NCBI RefSeq assembly: GCF_017744115.1
Contig: NZ_JAGHQW010000011.1
Coordinates: 1 to 64,000, forward strand
Origin: Salinisphaera sp. G21_0
GTDB lineage: Bacteria > Pseudomonadota > Gammaproteobacteria > Pseudomonadales > Endozoicomonadaceae
Length of the DNA: 64,000 bases
Direction of reading: 5' to 3'
Part shown: positions 19,471-30,432 of the stretch, one piece after another
Layout: each line of letters starts with the position of its first letter
Position numbering within the stretch: the first letter of the stretch is position 1
Notes under the pieces: model-generated
What the model was told of the DNA's origin: nothing
Seen by the model: only the letters and a program-made list of their open reading frames with translations
Database searches by the model: none
Position numbers and translations under genes: made by a program

Positions 19471-20181
19471 TCACATATGGTGATGGTGCAGCACGGACAT
19501 CAACCACCTCTGGTGCGCGCCAGGCATAGACCACAAGCCAAAAAGGATAATCAGCAACCCCGCCAGGTTGCGGGTGATACTGGCTTGGATAATGCTGCTG
19601 AGCTGTCTTGAGAACGCACCAAGCAGGAACACTGAGGGTATGGTACCGATACCAAATGAAGCCATTAACAGCGCACCCTGTACCGGATGTCCCTGGCTGG
19701 CGCTCCAGGCCAGGGTGCTATAAACCAGGCCACAGGGTAACCACCCCCAGAGCATGCCAATAGCGAGGGCATTGGGAAAATTTTTGATGGGCAGCAGTGC
19801 TTTGGCCCTGGGCTGGATATGTTGCCAGAGTTTATCTCCGATCTTTTCCAGATGTGTCAGACCACGCCACCAACCGGTCAGATAAAGCCCCATGGCGATC
19901 AGCATAATGGCCGCTAAATAGCGCAGTCCCACCTTGACTTCCGGGCTGATACCGCCCAGGTACCAGCCAATGCTGGCCAGAAGGAGACCAGCGATGGCGT
20001 AGCTGGTAATCCGTCCGAGATGATAGGTCAGCATCAGCCAGAAGATCTGTGCACGGGACTTGCCTGCCAGAGAGAGGCTAAGGGCGGAAGTAATGCCGCC
20101 ACACATGCCGATACAGTGGGCACTGCCCAGTATGCCCAGGGTTAATGCGGAAAGTAACGTGGGAACTTCATTCATGGTCAT
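19471..20181 (-). CDS. TauE/SafE (UreH-like) membrane protein of the cco cluster
   Basis: About 236 residues if started at the ATG overlapping the ccoS stop codon (ATGACCATGAATGA arrangement); a longer start at 20253 would overlap ccoS heavily. It has six or so membrane segments and the signatures GSAHCIGMCGG in the first helix and LWGWLPCGLVYSTLAWS in the fourth, typical of the small family found next to ccoI/ccoS. Relatives are thought to help supply copper or assemble cytochromes for the cbb3 oxidase. It ends in a His-rich tail (LHHHHM), possibly metal-binding. It is the last gene of the ccoG-H-I-S cluster. Confidence 0.85.
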   Translation of the reverse strand: MTMNEVPTLLSALTLGILGSAHCIGMCGGITSALSLSLAGKSRAQIFWLMLTYHLGRITSYAIAGLLLASIGWYLGGISPEVKVGLRYLAAIMLIAMGLYLTGWWRGLTHLEKIGDKLWQHIQPRAKALLPIKNFPNALAIGMLWGWLPCGLVYSTLAWSASQGHPVQGALLMASFGIGTIPSVFLLGAFSRQLSSIIQASITRNLAGLLIILFGLWSMPGAHQRWLMSVLHHHHM

Positions 20182-20344
20182 GTGAATTAGCTTTCGGTAT
20201 CTGTTGAGGCTCATCAAAAAGAATGCTGTGAGCTGGCCCTTCAAGGTCGTCAAACTGACCGTCGTCTACTGCCCAGAAGAAGAGTTTGATCGCTACAGCG
20301 ATCAGGATCAGGGCCAGAGGGATCAGAATAATCAGGCTTTCCAT
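20168..20344 (-). CDS. ccoS: cbb3 oxidase assembly protein CcoS
   Basis: A 58-residue protein: one N-terminal membrane helix (ESLIILIPLALILIAVAIKL) followed directly by FFWAVDDGQFDDLEGPA, the invariant CcoS motif. CcoS is needed for cofactor (haem and copper) loading of the cbb3 oxidase. The start codon is two bases after the ccoI stop, and its own stop overlaps the start of the TauE/SafE gene, so the four genes are translationally coupled. The C-terminus is His/Asp-rich (NSHDHE). Confidence 0.93.
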   Translation of the reverse strand: MESLIILIPLALILIAVAIKLFFWAVDDGQFDDLEGPAHSILFDEPQQIPKANSHDHE

Positions 20345-20346
20345 GG

Positions 20347-22884
20347 TCAGGCAGCTCCTCTGGGTTCAAGGTGGGCGTAGACTTCTTCTGACTCGGTCGG
20401 TGCTTTGGTCAGTTTTCCCGGGCGGTTCAGTCGCAGGGCATTGGCCACCACGATCAGTGAGCTGAGCGCCATGCCGGTAGCGGCCATCCATGGGGCAATC
20501 ATGCCTGCTGCGGCCAGGGGCAGGGCGGCAAGGTTGTAGCCAAGGGACCATGCCAGGTTTTGCCGGATAATTTTTCGGGTTCTTACGGTCAGGTTAAAGG
20601 CATCGGCCAGTCGCTCAAGGTTGCCGGAAATCAATACGGCATCTGCACTGGTGCGGGCCAGGTCTGAGGCATTACCCATGGCCATGGAGATATCCGCCCC
20701 CGCTAAAACAGGAACATCATTGATGCCATCACCGACCATCAAGACTTTGTGCCCCTGACTCTGCAGCGTCTGGATATAGTGCAACTTGTCATCCGGACTG
20801 CTTTCAGACTTCCATTGCCGTATACCCAGGGATTCAGCAGTTGCCGCCACCACCGGCCCGGCATCACCACTGAGCAAGGTTACGGTTTTGCCCATCCGGT
20901 GCAGCCGTTGGATTGTGTGGGCGGCCTCAGGGCGCAGGCTGTCGGTAATCCTGAACCAGCAGAGCGGTTGCCAGAGTTCCTGGTCAGTACTTCCTGACAT
21001 CAGCAACCATTGCCCATCCTGTTCTGGCGTTGCTACATTGCCGGATGGGCAGGCAAAGTCAGGCCGCCCGATACGATAAAGGCGGTTACCAATGGTGCCT
21101 TCTATCCCCTGGCCAAGATGGTTTTTCACCTCGTGAGCCTGCTCATGCAGTGACTCAACGGTGTAGAAAAAGGCTCTGGCGATAGGGTGTTCAGAGTGTG
21201 CTTCCAGGGCTGCTGCCCGCTGAAGCAACGCTTCTTTTGAACTGTTGCCGTTATCTAGAGGAACCGGAACCACCTGGCTTAACGACAGTTCCCCTTTGGT
21301 TAAGGTGCCGGTTTTATCAAAGATCACATGGTCGATGGTTTTCAGGCCTTCCAGAACATGACCACGGGTCACCAGCAGACCAAGGCGGTGCAGATAGCCG
21401 GTAGCCGCAGTCAGGGCAGCGGGTGTGGCCAGGGACAGGGCGCAGGGGCAAGTCACCACCAGAACCGACAGGGTAATCCAGAACGCGTCTTGCGGAGCAA
21501 TGCCGGACCAACCCCAGTACACACAAATGGCGACCAGCAAAACACAGGCAACAAACCAGCCGGCCACCTTATCGGCAATTTTCGCGATGGCGGGCTTATC
21601 CTGCTGTGCCCGTTGCAGCAGTTGGATAATGCCGGCTACCCGGGTCTCTTCGCCCACTTTGCTCACCTTAAGCTCAATGGGATGGTCCACATTGATACTG
21701 CTGCACAGCAGTGTGTCACCGGGCTGCTTTTCGATCGGCAGGTACTCTCCGGTCAGCATGGCTTCATTAACGCTGGTGGAGCCACTGATCAGAATACCAT
21801 CTGCGGGAATGGCATCACCGGGAAGAATTCTAACTTTGTCGTCTGGTTGCAGATCGGCCACCGGGACGCGCTGATAGTGACCATTGACTTCTTTCAGGCA
21901 GCTGGGCGGCAGTAAATTGGTCAGCGCCCGTGCAGCCCTGGCGGTTGCATGGCGGGCACGAAGCTCAAGGTAGCGGCCGGTCAGCAGGAAGAAGGTAAAC
22001 ATGGAAACGGAGTCGTAGTAGACTTCGCCGCCGGAGCCGTTCGAGAGAAAGTAAACTGAGAAGGTTGCCCACAGGCTGGCCAGATAGGCACCACCTATGG
22101 CAATGGATACCGGGACATCCATGCCGAGATGCCGTATTTTGATGTCCCGCCAGGCCGCCTTGAAGAAGGGCGCTGCCGAGTACAACACCACAGGCGTGGC
22201 AATCAAGGCGCTGAAGATCCGGATCAGGTCCCGGTAAATGTCCGGCATATCATCACTGATGGCACCGGAATAGAGGGCGATGGCATACATCATCACCTGC
22301 ATGGCACCAATACCGGCAACGGCAAGCCGTCGTATAAAAGTCCGGTTTTCGTTTTTCAGCAGGGCTTCCTGCTGGTCAGCACGCCAGGGAAACGCCTTGT
22401 AACCGATTTTGTGAATTTCCAGCAGAATGGTACTTAAGAGGATCTCGCTGTTATGCCAGGTGATCTGTGCCTCATGGGTGCTGAGGTTAACACTGACCCG
22501 GTCAACACCCGCCAGTGCTTCCAGATGGTTTTCCAATAGCCAGATACAGGCGGCACAGGTGATGCCGTCTATCAGCAGACTGGCAGTGAGGGGGGGTTCC
22601 TGGCTTTGGGAATCAGACCCTGCTGGTCTGACAAAATCCTTTTGCACCTCTGCACGGTCATAGATCAGCAGCTCTTCCTGCAATCGCTGATTCAGGTCAG
22701 TGACCTGGTTGGCGCTTTCGGTCCGGTGCCGGTAATAATTCTCCAGACCGCCGGCCACAATGGCCTCGGTCACTGCCTTGCAGCCCGGGCAGCACATGGG
22801 CTGCGGTGCTCCTTCAACGTCTGCAAAAAATACCACCGGCTCGCTGACCGGCAGAGTGCAATGAAAGCAACGGGTCTCGGTCAT
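20347..22884 (-). CDS. ccoI: Copper-type P1B ATPase CcoI (FixI)
   Basis: An 845-residue heavy-metal P-type ATPase. The N-terminus has a small Cys-rich metal-binding region (CFHCTLPVSEP, then MCCPGC) and an HMA domain with GITCAACIWLLENHL. Eight membrane helices include the ion-path motif CPC in VVTCPCALSLATPAAL. The phosphorylation motif is DKTGTLTKG, and GDGINDVPVLAGADI is the hinge. It delivers copper across the inner membrane for cbb3 oxidase assembly, as CcoI/FixI does, rather than for detoxification; this follows from its place between ccoH and ccoS. Its start overlaps the ccoH stop. Confidence 0.95.
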   Translation of the reverse strand: MTETRCFHCTLPVSEPVVFFADVEGAPQPMCCPGCKAVTEAIVAGGLENYYRHRTESANQVTDLNQRLQEELLIYDRAEVQKDFVRPAGSDSQSQEPPLTASLLIDGITCAACIWLLENHLEALAGVDRVSVNLSTHEAQITWHNSEILLSTILLEIHKIGYKAFPWRADQQEALLKNENRTFIRRLAVAGIGAMQVMMYAIALYSGAISDDMPDIYRDLIRIFSALIATPVVLYSAAPFFKAAWRDIKIRHLGMDVPVSIAIGGAYLASLWATFSVYFLSNGSGGEVYYDSVSMFTFFLLTGRYLELRARHATARAARALTNLLPPSCLKEVNGHYQRVPVADLQPDDKVRILPGDAIPADGILISGSTSVNEAMLTGEYLPIEKQPGDTLLCSSINVDHPIELKVSKVGEETRVAGIIQLLQRAQQDKPAIAKIADKVAGWFVACVLLVAICVYWGWSGIAPQDAFWITLSVLVVTCPCALSLATPAALTAATGYLHRLGLLVTRGHVLEGLKTIDHVIFDKTGTLTKGELSLSQVVPVPLDNGNSSKEALLQRAAALEAHSEHPIARAFFYTVESLHEQAHEVKNHLGQGIEGTIGNRLYRIGRPDFACPSGNVATPEQDGQWLLMSGSTDQELWQPLCWFRITDSLRPEAAHTIQRLHRMGKTVTLLSGDAGPVVAATAESLGIRQWKSESSPDDKLHYIQTLQSQGHKVLMVGDGINDVPVLAGADISMAMGNASDLARTSADAVLISGNLERLADAFNLTVRTRKIIRQNLAWSLGYNLAALPLAAAGMIAPWMAATGMALSSLIVVANALRLNRPGKLTKAPTESEEVYAHLEPRGAA

Positions 22885-23519
22885 CAGGCATCCGGGTTTT
22901 TCAGGGTAATTGGGGTTCCCGGTGAGACCACGGCCTCCAGGGTGATCTTCCAGCCAGTCTCATAGCCTACTTCCGGAATCAGCTCATCCAGAGTTTCCAG
23001 TTGCAGGTAGTAACGACCGGCAACCAGGGCGTCCAGCTGGCCGACATAAATTGGGTTTTGCCCGGGCTGTGCAGCCCCTGCGTTAGCAGCTGATTTTGCG
23101 CTGATGCCAAAGGAGCGGGTCAGCACAATGGTTCTGTCTTTGTCTTTAAACACCGGAGAAAGAAAGCTGAGTTTAAGCTGCCCGGGCCACATCTCCGGAT
23201 TCCCCTGCATCGTCACCCGGACTTCGCCGATCAGTTCATCAATGGTCAGTGTACCGGCAACGGCCAGGCTTCGGGCATTTTCAATCCGGGTCATGTCCTG
23301 GTTGATGGTTTTGCCGTTTTTGTAATAGTCATCAATCACCACGCTGTCCTGGTGGGTAAAGGCGGTGTAGACCTGAAAGCCGCCCCAGGCAAAGGTGACC
23401 AGCAAAATACCCACGATGTACCAGGCCCAGGGTTCCCGGTACCAGGGGGTAAAAGGTTCCCTGTTGGTGGCAGGCTGGCCTCCTGTCGGGTTATCTCTGC
23501 TGGTTGTAGACTGTGTCAT
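22884..23519 (-). CDS. ccoH: FixH/CcoH family protein
   Basis: A 211-residue protein with one membrane helix (about residues 31-51, AWYIVGILLVTFAWGGFQVY) and a periplasmic FixH domain (VVIDDYYKNGKTINQDMTRIENA is the family hallmark, split here only by typical substitutions). CcoH stabilises the cbb3 subcomplexes during assembly. Its ATG is close downstream of ccoG, and its stop overlaps the ccoI start codon by one base. The periplasmic part is slightly longer than usual, including an Ala/Gln-rich insert near residue 140. Confidence 0.92.
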   Translation of the reverse strand: MTQSTTSRDNPTGGQPATNREPFTPWYREPWAWYIVGILLVTFAWGGFQVYTAFTHQDSVVIDDYYKNGKTINQDMTRIENARSLAVAGTLTIDELIGEVRVTMQGNPEMWPGQLKLSFLSPVFKDKDRTIVLTRSFGISAKSAANAGAAQPGQNPIYVGQLDALVAGRYYLQLETLDELIPEVGYETGWKITLEAVVSPGTPITLKNPDA

Positions 23520-23522
23520 GGT

Positions 23523-24926
23523 TCAGGGTTTCCTCTCTGGTCCGGGCACCATAAATCGGCTTTCAGCGGAAATGGCTTCCAGCCCGGGCTGGCTGGAACT
23601 GATGCTGAAGCGAACCGGCCGTGTGCTGGGGGCCCCATCAATCAATGGCGCGATAACCCTGATGATTTCCTGCTGCACACTGCCCGGCTCTACCACAATG
23701 GCGGTTCTGCCCGCTATTTTCAGATTCTCGATACCAGCCACCCGTATTTTGATGTGATGGGGTTGCTGGTCTTTGTTAGCGACTTTCAGTGTGTAGATAT
23801 TTTCTACCTGGTCATCATTGATGACCCGGAAAAGGACATTTCTATCCCTGAGTACTTCCAGCTCCAGCGGAACTCGATGGCCAACGCTGAAGATAAACAG
23901 GCAGATCATGATAAACAGCGCTGAACTATACCCGATCAGTCGGGGACGAAGCCAATGGGTCTTCTGGCCGGCAAGTTCGTTGTCGGTGGTGTAGCGGATC
24001 AGGCCTTTGTCGTAGCCCATTTTGTCCATAATGGTGTCGCAGGCATCGATACAGGCGGCACAGCCGATGCACTGATATTGCAGACCATCACGGATATCGA
24101 TACCGGTAGGGCAGACCTGCACGCAGACACTGCAGTCCACACAGTCCCCCAGCCCCATGGTTTTGTGATCAGCGCTTTTCTTGCGCGGGCCACGTTGTTC
24201 ACCGCGATGTTTGTCGTAAGCAACCACCAAGGTGTCGTTATCGAACATAACGCTCTGAAAACGGGCGTAGGGGCACATGTAAATACAAACCTGCTCCCGC
24301 AGGTAACCCGCATTGCCATAGGTTGCCAGGGTGAAGAAGCCGAGCCAGAAAATACCCCAGGGGGAAACATCGAAGGTGGCCAGGTCCAGCACCAGTTGCC
24401 GGATGGGAATAAAGTAGCCGACAAAGGTGAGCGCCGTAGCAAAAGCGATACTCAGCCAGAGCGTGTGTTTGGCACTTTTGCGCAGAAATTTCCCGAGGGA
24501 CATGGGTTCTTTGTCCATCTTCATCCTGCGGTTGCGTTCACCTTCCGTGATGCGTTCTGCCCACATAAATACCCAGGTGAAGACGCTCTGGGGGCAGGTG
24601 TAGCCGCACCAGATTCGTCCGGCAAACACCGTCAGTGCAAACAGGCCAAAGGCGCAGATAATCAGTAGCCAGGACAGCAGGATAAAATCCTGGGGCCAGT
24701 AGGTGGTGCCAAAGATATGAAACTGCCGGGCGGGCAGGTCAAAGAGCACAGCCTGACGGCCATTCAGGTTGATCCAGCAGGTGCCAAAAAAAAGCAGGAA
24801 GAGAAATGTACCACCAGCCAGACGAAGCGTGCGGAAGTGGCCCGAAAAGCTTCTGGTGTAAATCTTTTCAGGCTTCTGATACAGGTCGATCAGTTCCGGT
24901 TCCTGGTTGGCATTGTCTGTGTTCAT
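23523..24926 (-). CDS. ccoG: cbb3 oxidase accessory protein CcoG (FixG/RdxA)
   Basis: About 467 residues. It has several membrane helices, a WCGYTCPQSVFTWVFMWAER motif, and a polyferredoxin region with two 4Fe-4S sets: CVDCSVCVQVCPTG and CIGCAACIDACD. A C-terminal Ig-like domain follows (about 340-460). CcoG acts as a copper reductase for the oxidase. I start at the ATG at 24926 (MNTDNANQEPELIDLYQK); a TTG three codons upstream is also open. It begins the ccoG-H-I-S unit and is separated from ccoP by a 97-bp inverted-repeat element. Confidence 0.94.
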   Translation of the reverse strand: MNTDNANQEPELIDLYQKPEKIYTRSFSGHFRTLRLAGGTFLFLLFFGTCWINLNGRQAVLFDLPARQFHIFGTTYWPQDFILLSWLLIICAFGLFALTVFAGRIWCGYTCPQSVFTWVFMWAERITEGERNRRMKMDKEPMSLGKFLRKSAKHTLWLSIAFATALTFVGYFIPIRQLVLDLATFDVSPWGIFWLGFFTLATYGNAGYLREQVCIYMCPYARFQSVMFDNDTLVVAYDKHRGEQRGPRKKSADHKTMGLGDCVDCSVCVQVCPTGIDIRDGLQYQCIGCAACIDACDTIMDKMGYDKGLIRYTTDNELAGQKTHWLRPRLIGYSSALFIMICLFIFSVGHRVPLELEVLRDRNVLFRVINDDQVENIYTLKVANKDQQPHHIKIRVAGIENLKIAGRTAIVVEPGSVQQEIIRVIAPLIDGAPSTRPVRFSISSSQPGLEAISAESRFMVPGPERKP

Positions 24927-24957
24927 AGAGCCCAAATATACCGTTAAGGTTTTATTG

Positions 24958-25054
24958 GAACCACAAAGTCACAAAGGCACAAAGTTTTTCTAGGCTTGCC
25001 TGAGCTAGGCTTAGCAAAAAAAGCTTCCTTTGTGTCTTTGTGCCTTTGTGGTTC
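24958..25054. repeat. 97-bp inverted repeat between ccoP and ccoG
   Basis: Arms of about 27 bases: GAACCACAAAGTCACAAAGG continuing to CACAAAG on the left, and CTTTGTGTCTTTGTGCCTTT continuing to GTGGTTC on the right. The interior is short and contains an imperfect AGGCTTGCCTGAGCTAGGCTT pairing. The element resembles small CTTTGTG-type repeats common in bacterial intergenic DNA. It splits the oxidase structural genes from the assembly genes and may form a strong hairpin in a read-through transcript. Confidence 0.75.
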
Positions 25055-25083
25055 ATAGCTTTTTGCCCCTGCGCCTGGGCTGA

Positions 25084-25980
25084 TCATTCAGCCTTGTGGG
25101 TCAGGCTGTAAACGTAAGCCGTCACCAGATGAACCTTCTCTTCACCAAGAATATCGTTCCAGGGTGGCATAACGCCGTTTCGTCCCTTGCGGATGGTGTA
25201 TTCCACTTGCGCCTGACTTGATCCGTACAACCAGATATTGTTGGTCAGGTTCGGAGCGCCCAGGGCATGGTTACCGGTACCATCGGCGTTATGACAAACG
25301 GCACACGTCGTACTGAAGATCTTTTCGCCAGCGGCCAGGTCCGCTTCGCTGGCACCACTATCAATACCAGACAGTTCACGGGTATAGCTGGCAACCTGCT
25401 TCACACCGGTATCACCGATCACAGCACCCCAGGCGGGCATTTGCCCCTGGCGACCGTGGGCAATGGTGGCCTTGATGGCGTCCGGAGTGCCACCGTAGAG
25501 CCAGTCGTTGTCAGTGAGATTCGGGAAACCGAAGTTACCACCGGCATCCATACCGTGGCAGAGGGCACAGTTGTTGATATAGACCCGCTCACCCATTTTC
25601 AGAGCCCTTGGGTTGTTAATCAGCTGTTCAACCGGAGTGGCGGCGTAACGGGCAAACTCAGGGGCATATTTGCGGTCATGCCTGAGTTGATCCTGTTCCA
25701 GCTCATTCACCTGAGTCCAGCCAAGGACCCCTGCCCACTTACCCATACCCGGGTAGAGAATCAGATAGCCCACAGTGAATACCAGGGTGGCGATGAACAT
25801 GATAAACCACCACTGCGGCAGCGGGTTATCATACTCCTCAATGCCATCATAAGCGTGACCGGTGGTCTCATCGGTCATATCCCTGCGCTGGCCCTTACGA
25901 GTTGAAAACAGAACCCAGGTGACCAGTACCAGGCAGGCGGTGGTCAGCAGAACGATCCACCAGTGCCAGAAATTACTCAT
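25084..25980 (-). CDS. ccoP: cbb3 oxidase subunit III, dihaem cytochrome c (CcoP)
   Basis: A 298-residue protein with two N-terminal membrane helices (about 6-26 and 57-77) separated by a loop containing DGIEEYDNPLPQWW, the CcoP signature. Two cytochrome c domains follow with haem sites C138-x2-C141-H142 (CALCHG) and C226-x2-C229-H230 (CAVCHN). Distal Met ligands lie in MPAWG and MPPWN. It passes electrons from periplasmic cytochrome c to CcoO/CcoN. It is the fourth gene of ccoNOQP, two bases after ccoQ. Confidence 0.97.
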   Translation of the reverse strand: MSNFWHWWIVLLTTACLVLVTWVLFSTRKGQRRDMTDETTGHAYDGIEEYDNPLPQWWFIMFIATLVFTVGYLILYPGMGKWAGVLGWTQVNELEQDQLRHDRKYAPEFARYAATPVEQLINNPRALKMGERVYINNCALCHGMDAGGNFGFPNLTDNDWLYGGTPDAIKATIAHGRQGQMPAWGAVIGDTGVKQVASYTRELSGIDSGASEADLAAGEKIFSTTCAVCHNADGTGNHALGAPNLTNNIWLYGSSQAQVEYTIRKGRNGVMPPWNDILGEEKVHLVTAYVYSLTHKAE

Positions 25981-25982
25981 CG

Positions 25983-26201
25983 TTATACTGCTCCTCTTTT
26001 CTGGGAGTTCTTATGGGTTTCCCGGTGGCTGCCCGGGGCATCGGTATTCGCAGCAGCCTCTTGCTGGTCATCAGCAAATGGCAGAGCGGCGGCTTCATCA
26101 AAGTCGCCTTTACGTCGGCTGCTGTAGGCCCAGAAGACCACCGATAGAAATGCGACCAGGGCGACCAGTGTCGCCAGTCCTCGAATCGTATTGATATCCA
26201 T
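25983..26201 (-). CDS. ccoQ: cbb3 oxidase subunit IV (CcoQ)
   Basis: A 72-residue protein with one membrane helix (ATLVALVAFLSVVFWAYS) and the following RRKGDFDEAAALPFAD, which is the CcoQ signature. The tail is polar and charged. CcoQ stabilises the oxidase complex, especially in the presence of oxygen. Its start overlaps the ccoO stop by one base and ccoP begins two bases later. Confidence 0.94.
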   Translation of the reverse strand: MDINTIRGLATLVALVAFLSVVFWAYSSRRKGDFDEAAALPFADDQQEAAANTDAPGSHRETHKNSQKRGAV

Positions 26202-26815
26202 CAGCGCTTACCCGAAATAACAGTGCCCAGTCCCTGGAGATAAGCCACCAGGGCGTCCAGCTCGGTTTGCCCTTTGACGGCATCCCGGGCACCGGCAATA
26301 TCTTCATCGGTGTAGGGAACACCCAGTGTGCGCAGGGTTTCCATCTTTCTTGCGGTCAGCTTGCCATCCAGCGTGTTCTCTGCCAGGAATGGGTAGGCGG
26401 GCATAATGGACTGAGGCACCAGGTCACGTGGGTTAATCAGATGGGCACGGTGCCAGTCGTCGGAATAACGGCCGCCGACCCGGGCCAGGTCTGGTCCGGT
26501 ACGTTTGGAGCCCCAGAGGAATGGGTAGTCATAAACGGACTCGCCGGCCACTGAGTAGTGGCCATAACGCTCCACCTCGGCACGCAGCGGACGAATCATC
26601 TGGGAGTGGCAGCCTGCGCAGCCCTCACGGATGTAAATATCACGGCCTTCAAGCTGCATGGCGGTGTAAGGCTTCAGGCCCTCCACGGGCTGAGTGGTCT
26701 CTTTCTGGAAAAACAGCGGGACGATCTCCACCAGGGAGCCAAAACTGATGGCAACGACCACCAGTATCACCATCAGGCCCAGATTCTTTTCAACAATATC
26801 GTGTTTGCTCGCCAT
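26201..26815 (-). CDS. ccoO: cbb3 oxidase subunit II, monohaem cytochrome c (CcoO)
   Basis: A 204-residue protein anchored by one N-terminal helix (about 12-36), with the haem-binding site C66-x2-C69-H70 in [18 protein letters not shown], identical in style to other CcoO proteins. The distal Met region is SIMPAYPFL. It relays electrons from CcoP to the catalytic subunit. It lies 5 bases after ccoN and overlaps ccoQ. Confidence 0.97.
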   Translation of the reverse strand: MASKHDIVEKNLGLMVILVVVAISFGSLVEIVPLFFQKETTQPVEGLKPYTAMQLEGRDIYIREGCAGCHSQMIRPLRAEVERYGHYSVAGESVYDYPFLWGSKRTGPDLARVGGRYSDDWHRAHLINPRDLVPQSIMPAYPFLAENTLDGKLTARKMETLRTLGVPYTDEDIAGARDAVKGQTELDALVAYLQGLGTVISGKR

Positions 26816-26820
26816 TATTA

Positions 26821-28278
<1,458 letters not shown>

Positions 28279-28349
28279 GCTCCATGTTACCTTCGGGTTA
28301 TGCTTATAAGATTTGATGGTTATTGTGGGTAAACCGAAATGGGATTGTA

Positions 28350-28363
28350 TTGATACGGATCAA
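28350..28363 (-). promoter_or_regulatory. Perfect FNR/Anr box upstream of ccoN
   Basis: TTGATACGGATCAA matches the TTGAT-N4-ATCAA consensus exactly. It is 72 bases before the ccoN start codon, an appropriate distance for a class II activator site. The FNR-type gene at 15688-16446 is the obvious regulator. Confidence 0.88.
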
Positions 28364-28981
28364 TATCCGATCAAAAAATGAGCCAGTTGCTTCTGTTCAG
28401 AGGTAGGGGGTTACGCCCCGGGAGCTGCAGACTTTTTCCTGGTAAACAGTTTGAAAAAGTGGAATATTTGTGCTGTTTTTTAGCGTTTTTTCCTTATGAT
28501 AGTGCTTGTTTAGTTAACGACCCTGACCCCGTTGCCAGAGAACTTGAGTGCACAACTCCATTGGAAAATCAAAAGCACCCCTGCTTTCCCCTTGCCAACC
28601 TTCTAACCAGGCTTTGCTGTACCGACAGTTCTGACTTTCTTATGTCCTCATCTGGTTATCGGGAGCATATACTCAATACTCCGTCGATCCCGCGGCAATC
28701 ATACAGAAATATAAGAGTGTCTGCTAATGCTTTTTCGGTCTTAGCTGATGGGGTCTGTCAGCTTTTGTATGAGCTGGGTACCTGAAACCTGGATTGACCG
28801 TAATCGGTGATGCTGATGCACAGCCAGTCCGGGATATGTCCCGGGGAAGCAGGGTGCTGGCAACGAAACCATTCACCCTGCAAGATATCCCCGGGTTCTG
28901 CAATTTCCCGGGCAGCCTCCTGGCTACTGGATCAGATTAACCTGAGCGTCAGTTTGCCTGGCTGACCCGTAAACGCCTGCT
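28364..28981. other. Intergenic region without a supported gene
   Basis: About 620 bases upstream of the ccoN promoter. A plus-strand open frame (28378-28785) lacks a ribosome binding site, starts inside the promoter region and has no recognisable similarity. Near 28825-28920 there are complementary blocks (CAGGGTG/CACCCTG and CCGGGATAT/ATATCCCGG-like), which may end the transcript of the minus-strand gene that follows. Confidence 0.4.
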
Positions 28982-30196
28982 TCAACCGGATTGATTGGAA
29001 CTCGCCACCCACAAGGCAATTTTGGCAAACACTGGTACAGCCTCGTAATCTGGATTATTGGCAGTCTCACTATCGAAGAACTTTCTGGTGAATTCATCAC
29101 TTTGTTTCAGACCCTTAGCGACAGTCTTGTTGCTGAGTTGGTTGTTCTCGGCGGTCTCGTTGCTGGGTTGTTTGTTCTCGGTAGCCCGGGCATGGTTCAG
29201 TATGCTGTGTGCTTTGGCTAAATGCGTAAGATTCCCGGGATTGATACCAAGTTCAGCAAATTCGCCCGCCAATTTCGGATTTCTTGCGACAAATGAAACC
29301 AGCAAGGCTACCTCATTGGTCAGGGTAGAGCGGTTGTCTGCACCCTGTCTGGCCAGTAATTGTTTCAGGTGATGCTGTTGATTGCCCTGCAGCAATTTAG
29401 TGATGTCTTCATTATTACCCAGCATGTTGATCAGCCCTGAGTCGCTGTCGAACAGCTGTTCTTGTAACGCCATAATCTCTTTTGCCAGTTTATCTGCACA
29501 CAGCTCCTGCCGTGGGTAGATCAGGTGGCCAGTTAGCTGGCTGACTTTTTCCCGGTCGAATTTTTCATAAGGTATTGGCGCTTCGAAGTTACCGATTCCG
29601 GTATTGCCAGCGACCTGCATTTTGGCCATCCTTAGTGCATCGTGAACTTGCTGCTTTTCTATCTGGGTAAAGTTTGCTTCCGAGAATTGGGAGTCAATAA
29701 AACTATTCAATAACTTATCCCGCCAGAAGCTGAATTTGTCAGACTTTCCCTGATACTCCGGAGGCAGGACAATCTTATTTTCCTGAGTGTTGTCTTTGTT
29801 GGCTTTATCCTTTAAATCCTGGCAGGCGTCATGATTGTCAGGAGTCTCCTGCAGTTTGCTGTTAGCAAACGCCTTGATGGAATTATTGTCATAGCAGTTG
29901 GTGAGGGTCAGGAGGATTTTAATGGCCTTGAGCTGGCTGGCCTCTTCAACCAGGACATTATCCAGGTTAAAAGCACTGGTGAAGTTGTGGCACATTTGTC
30001 CAATCTCTTCAGCGTTAAGGCTGTCCAGCATATTCTTGTTGATAGTGTTCAATCGGGTTGCCAGTTCATTGGCTCCTGGCAGATTGTCGAAGCTTTCAGC
30101 CGTGAACTGAGTAACTGATTGTGCTGCTAAGGCCGGTTGTTCGGTTGATGGCTGAGTTGATAAGGATAACGGAACTTTTGCAGATTCAATGTGCAT
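28982..30196 (-). CDS. Hypothetical effector-like protein, 404 residues
   Basis: The function is not recognised. The first 60 residues are rich in Ser, Thr, Gln and Ala and contain no signal peptide, a composition common in type III-secreted proteins. The rest is polar and mainly helical, with charged stretches (LQETPDNHDACQDLKDKANK). Its C-terminal half aligns by eye with the protein at 33483-34676 (QQVHDALRMAKMQVAGNTGIG here, QRVKDALILLKNQITSGGDIG there; then LQGNQQHHLKQLL versus LQGNVPEDQMEQLI). The two are therefore paralogs of one uncharacterised family. Secretion is inferred. Confidence 0.7.
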   Translation of the reverse strand: MHIESAKVPLSLSTQPSTEQPALAAQSVTQFTAESFDNLPGANELATRLNTINKNMLDSLNAEEIGQMCHNFTSAFNLDNVLVEEASQLKAIKILLTLTNCYDNNSIKAFANSKLQETPDNHDACQDLKDKANKDNTQENKIVLPPEYQGKSDKFSFWRDKLLNSFIDSQFSEANFTQIEKQQVHDALRMAKMQVAGNTGIGNFEAPIPYEKFDREKVSQLTGHLIYPRQELCADKLAKEIMALQEQLFDSDSGLINMLGNNEDITKLLQGNQQHHLKQLLARQGADNRSTLTNEVALLVSFVARNPKLAGEFAELGINPGNLTHLAKAHSILNHARATENKQPSNETAENNQLSNKTVAKGLKQSDEFTRKFFDSETANNPDYEAVPVFAKIALWVASSNQSG

Positions 30197-30432
30197 GTAA
30201 CCACCTGTTTCGTAGGAGTTTTGTTGTTATGGCTTATTGTCAAAACTGGCAATGTCTTGGGCATAAACCGGTTGGTCTTTGTGTCCATCTGCCTGCGTTG
30301 CAGCAATCCGGACACTATCGTAGACCATTGACCTACCGAATTAGTTTCATAAGCTGTGCGATTTGCTCAGATGAGTACCAGCATTAACAAAGCACCTCAG
30401 AAGAGGTGCTGACAGTGGTTACTGATTGTCGC

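Noticed and set aside
28378-28785. A 135-residue plus-strand open frame upstream of ccoN
   Set aside because: It starts beside the FNR box, has no ribosome binding site and has no recognisable similarity.
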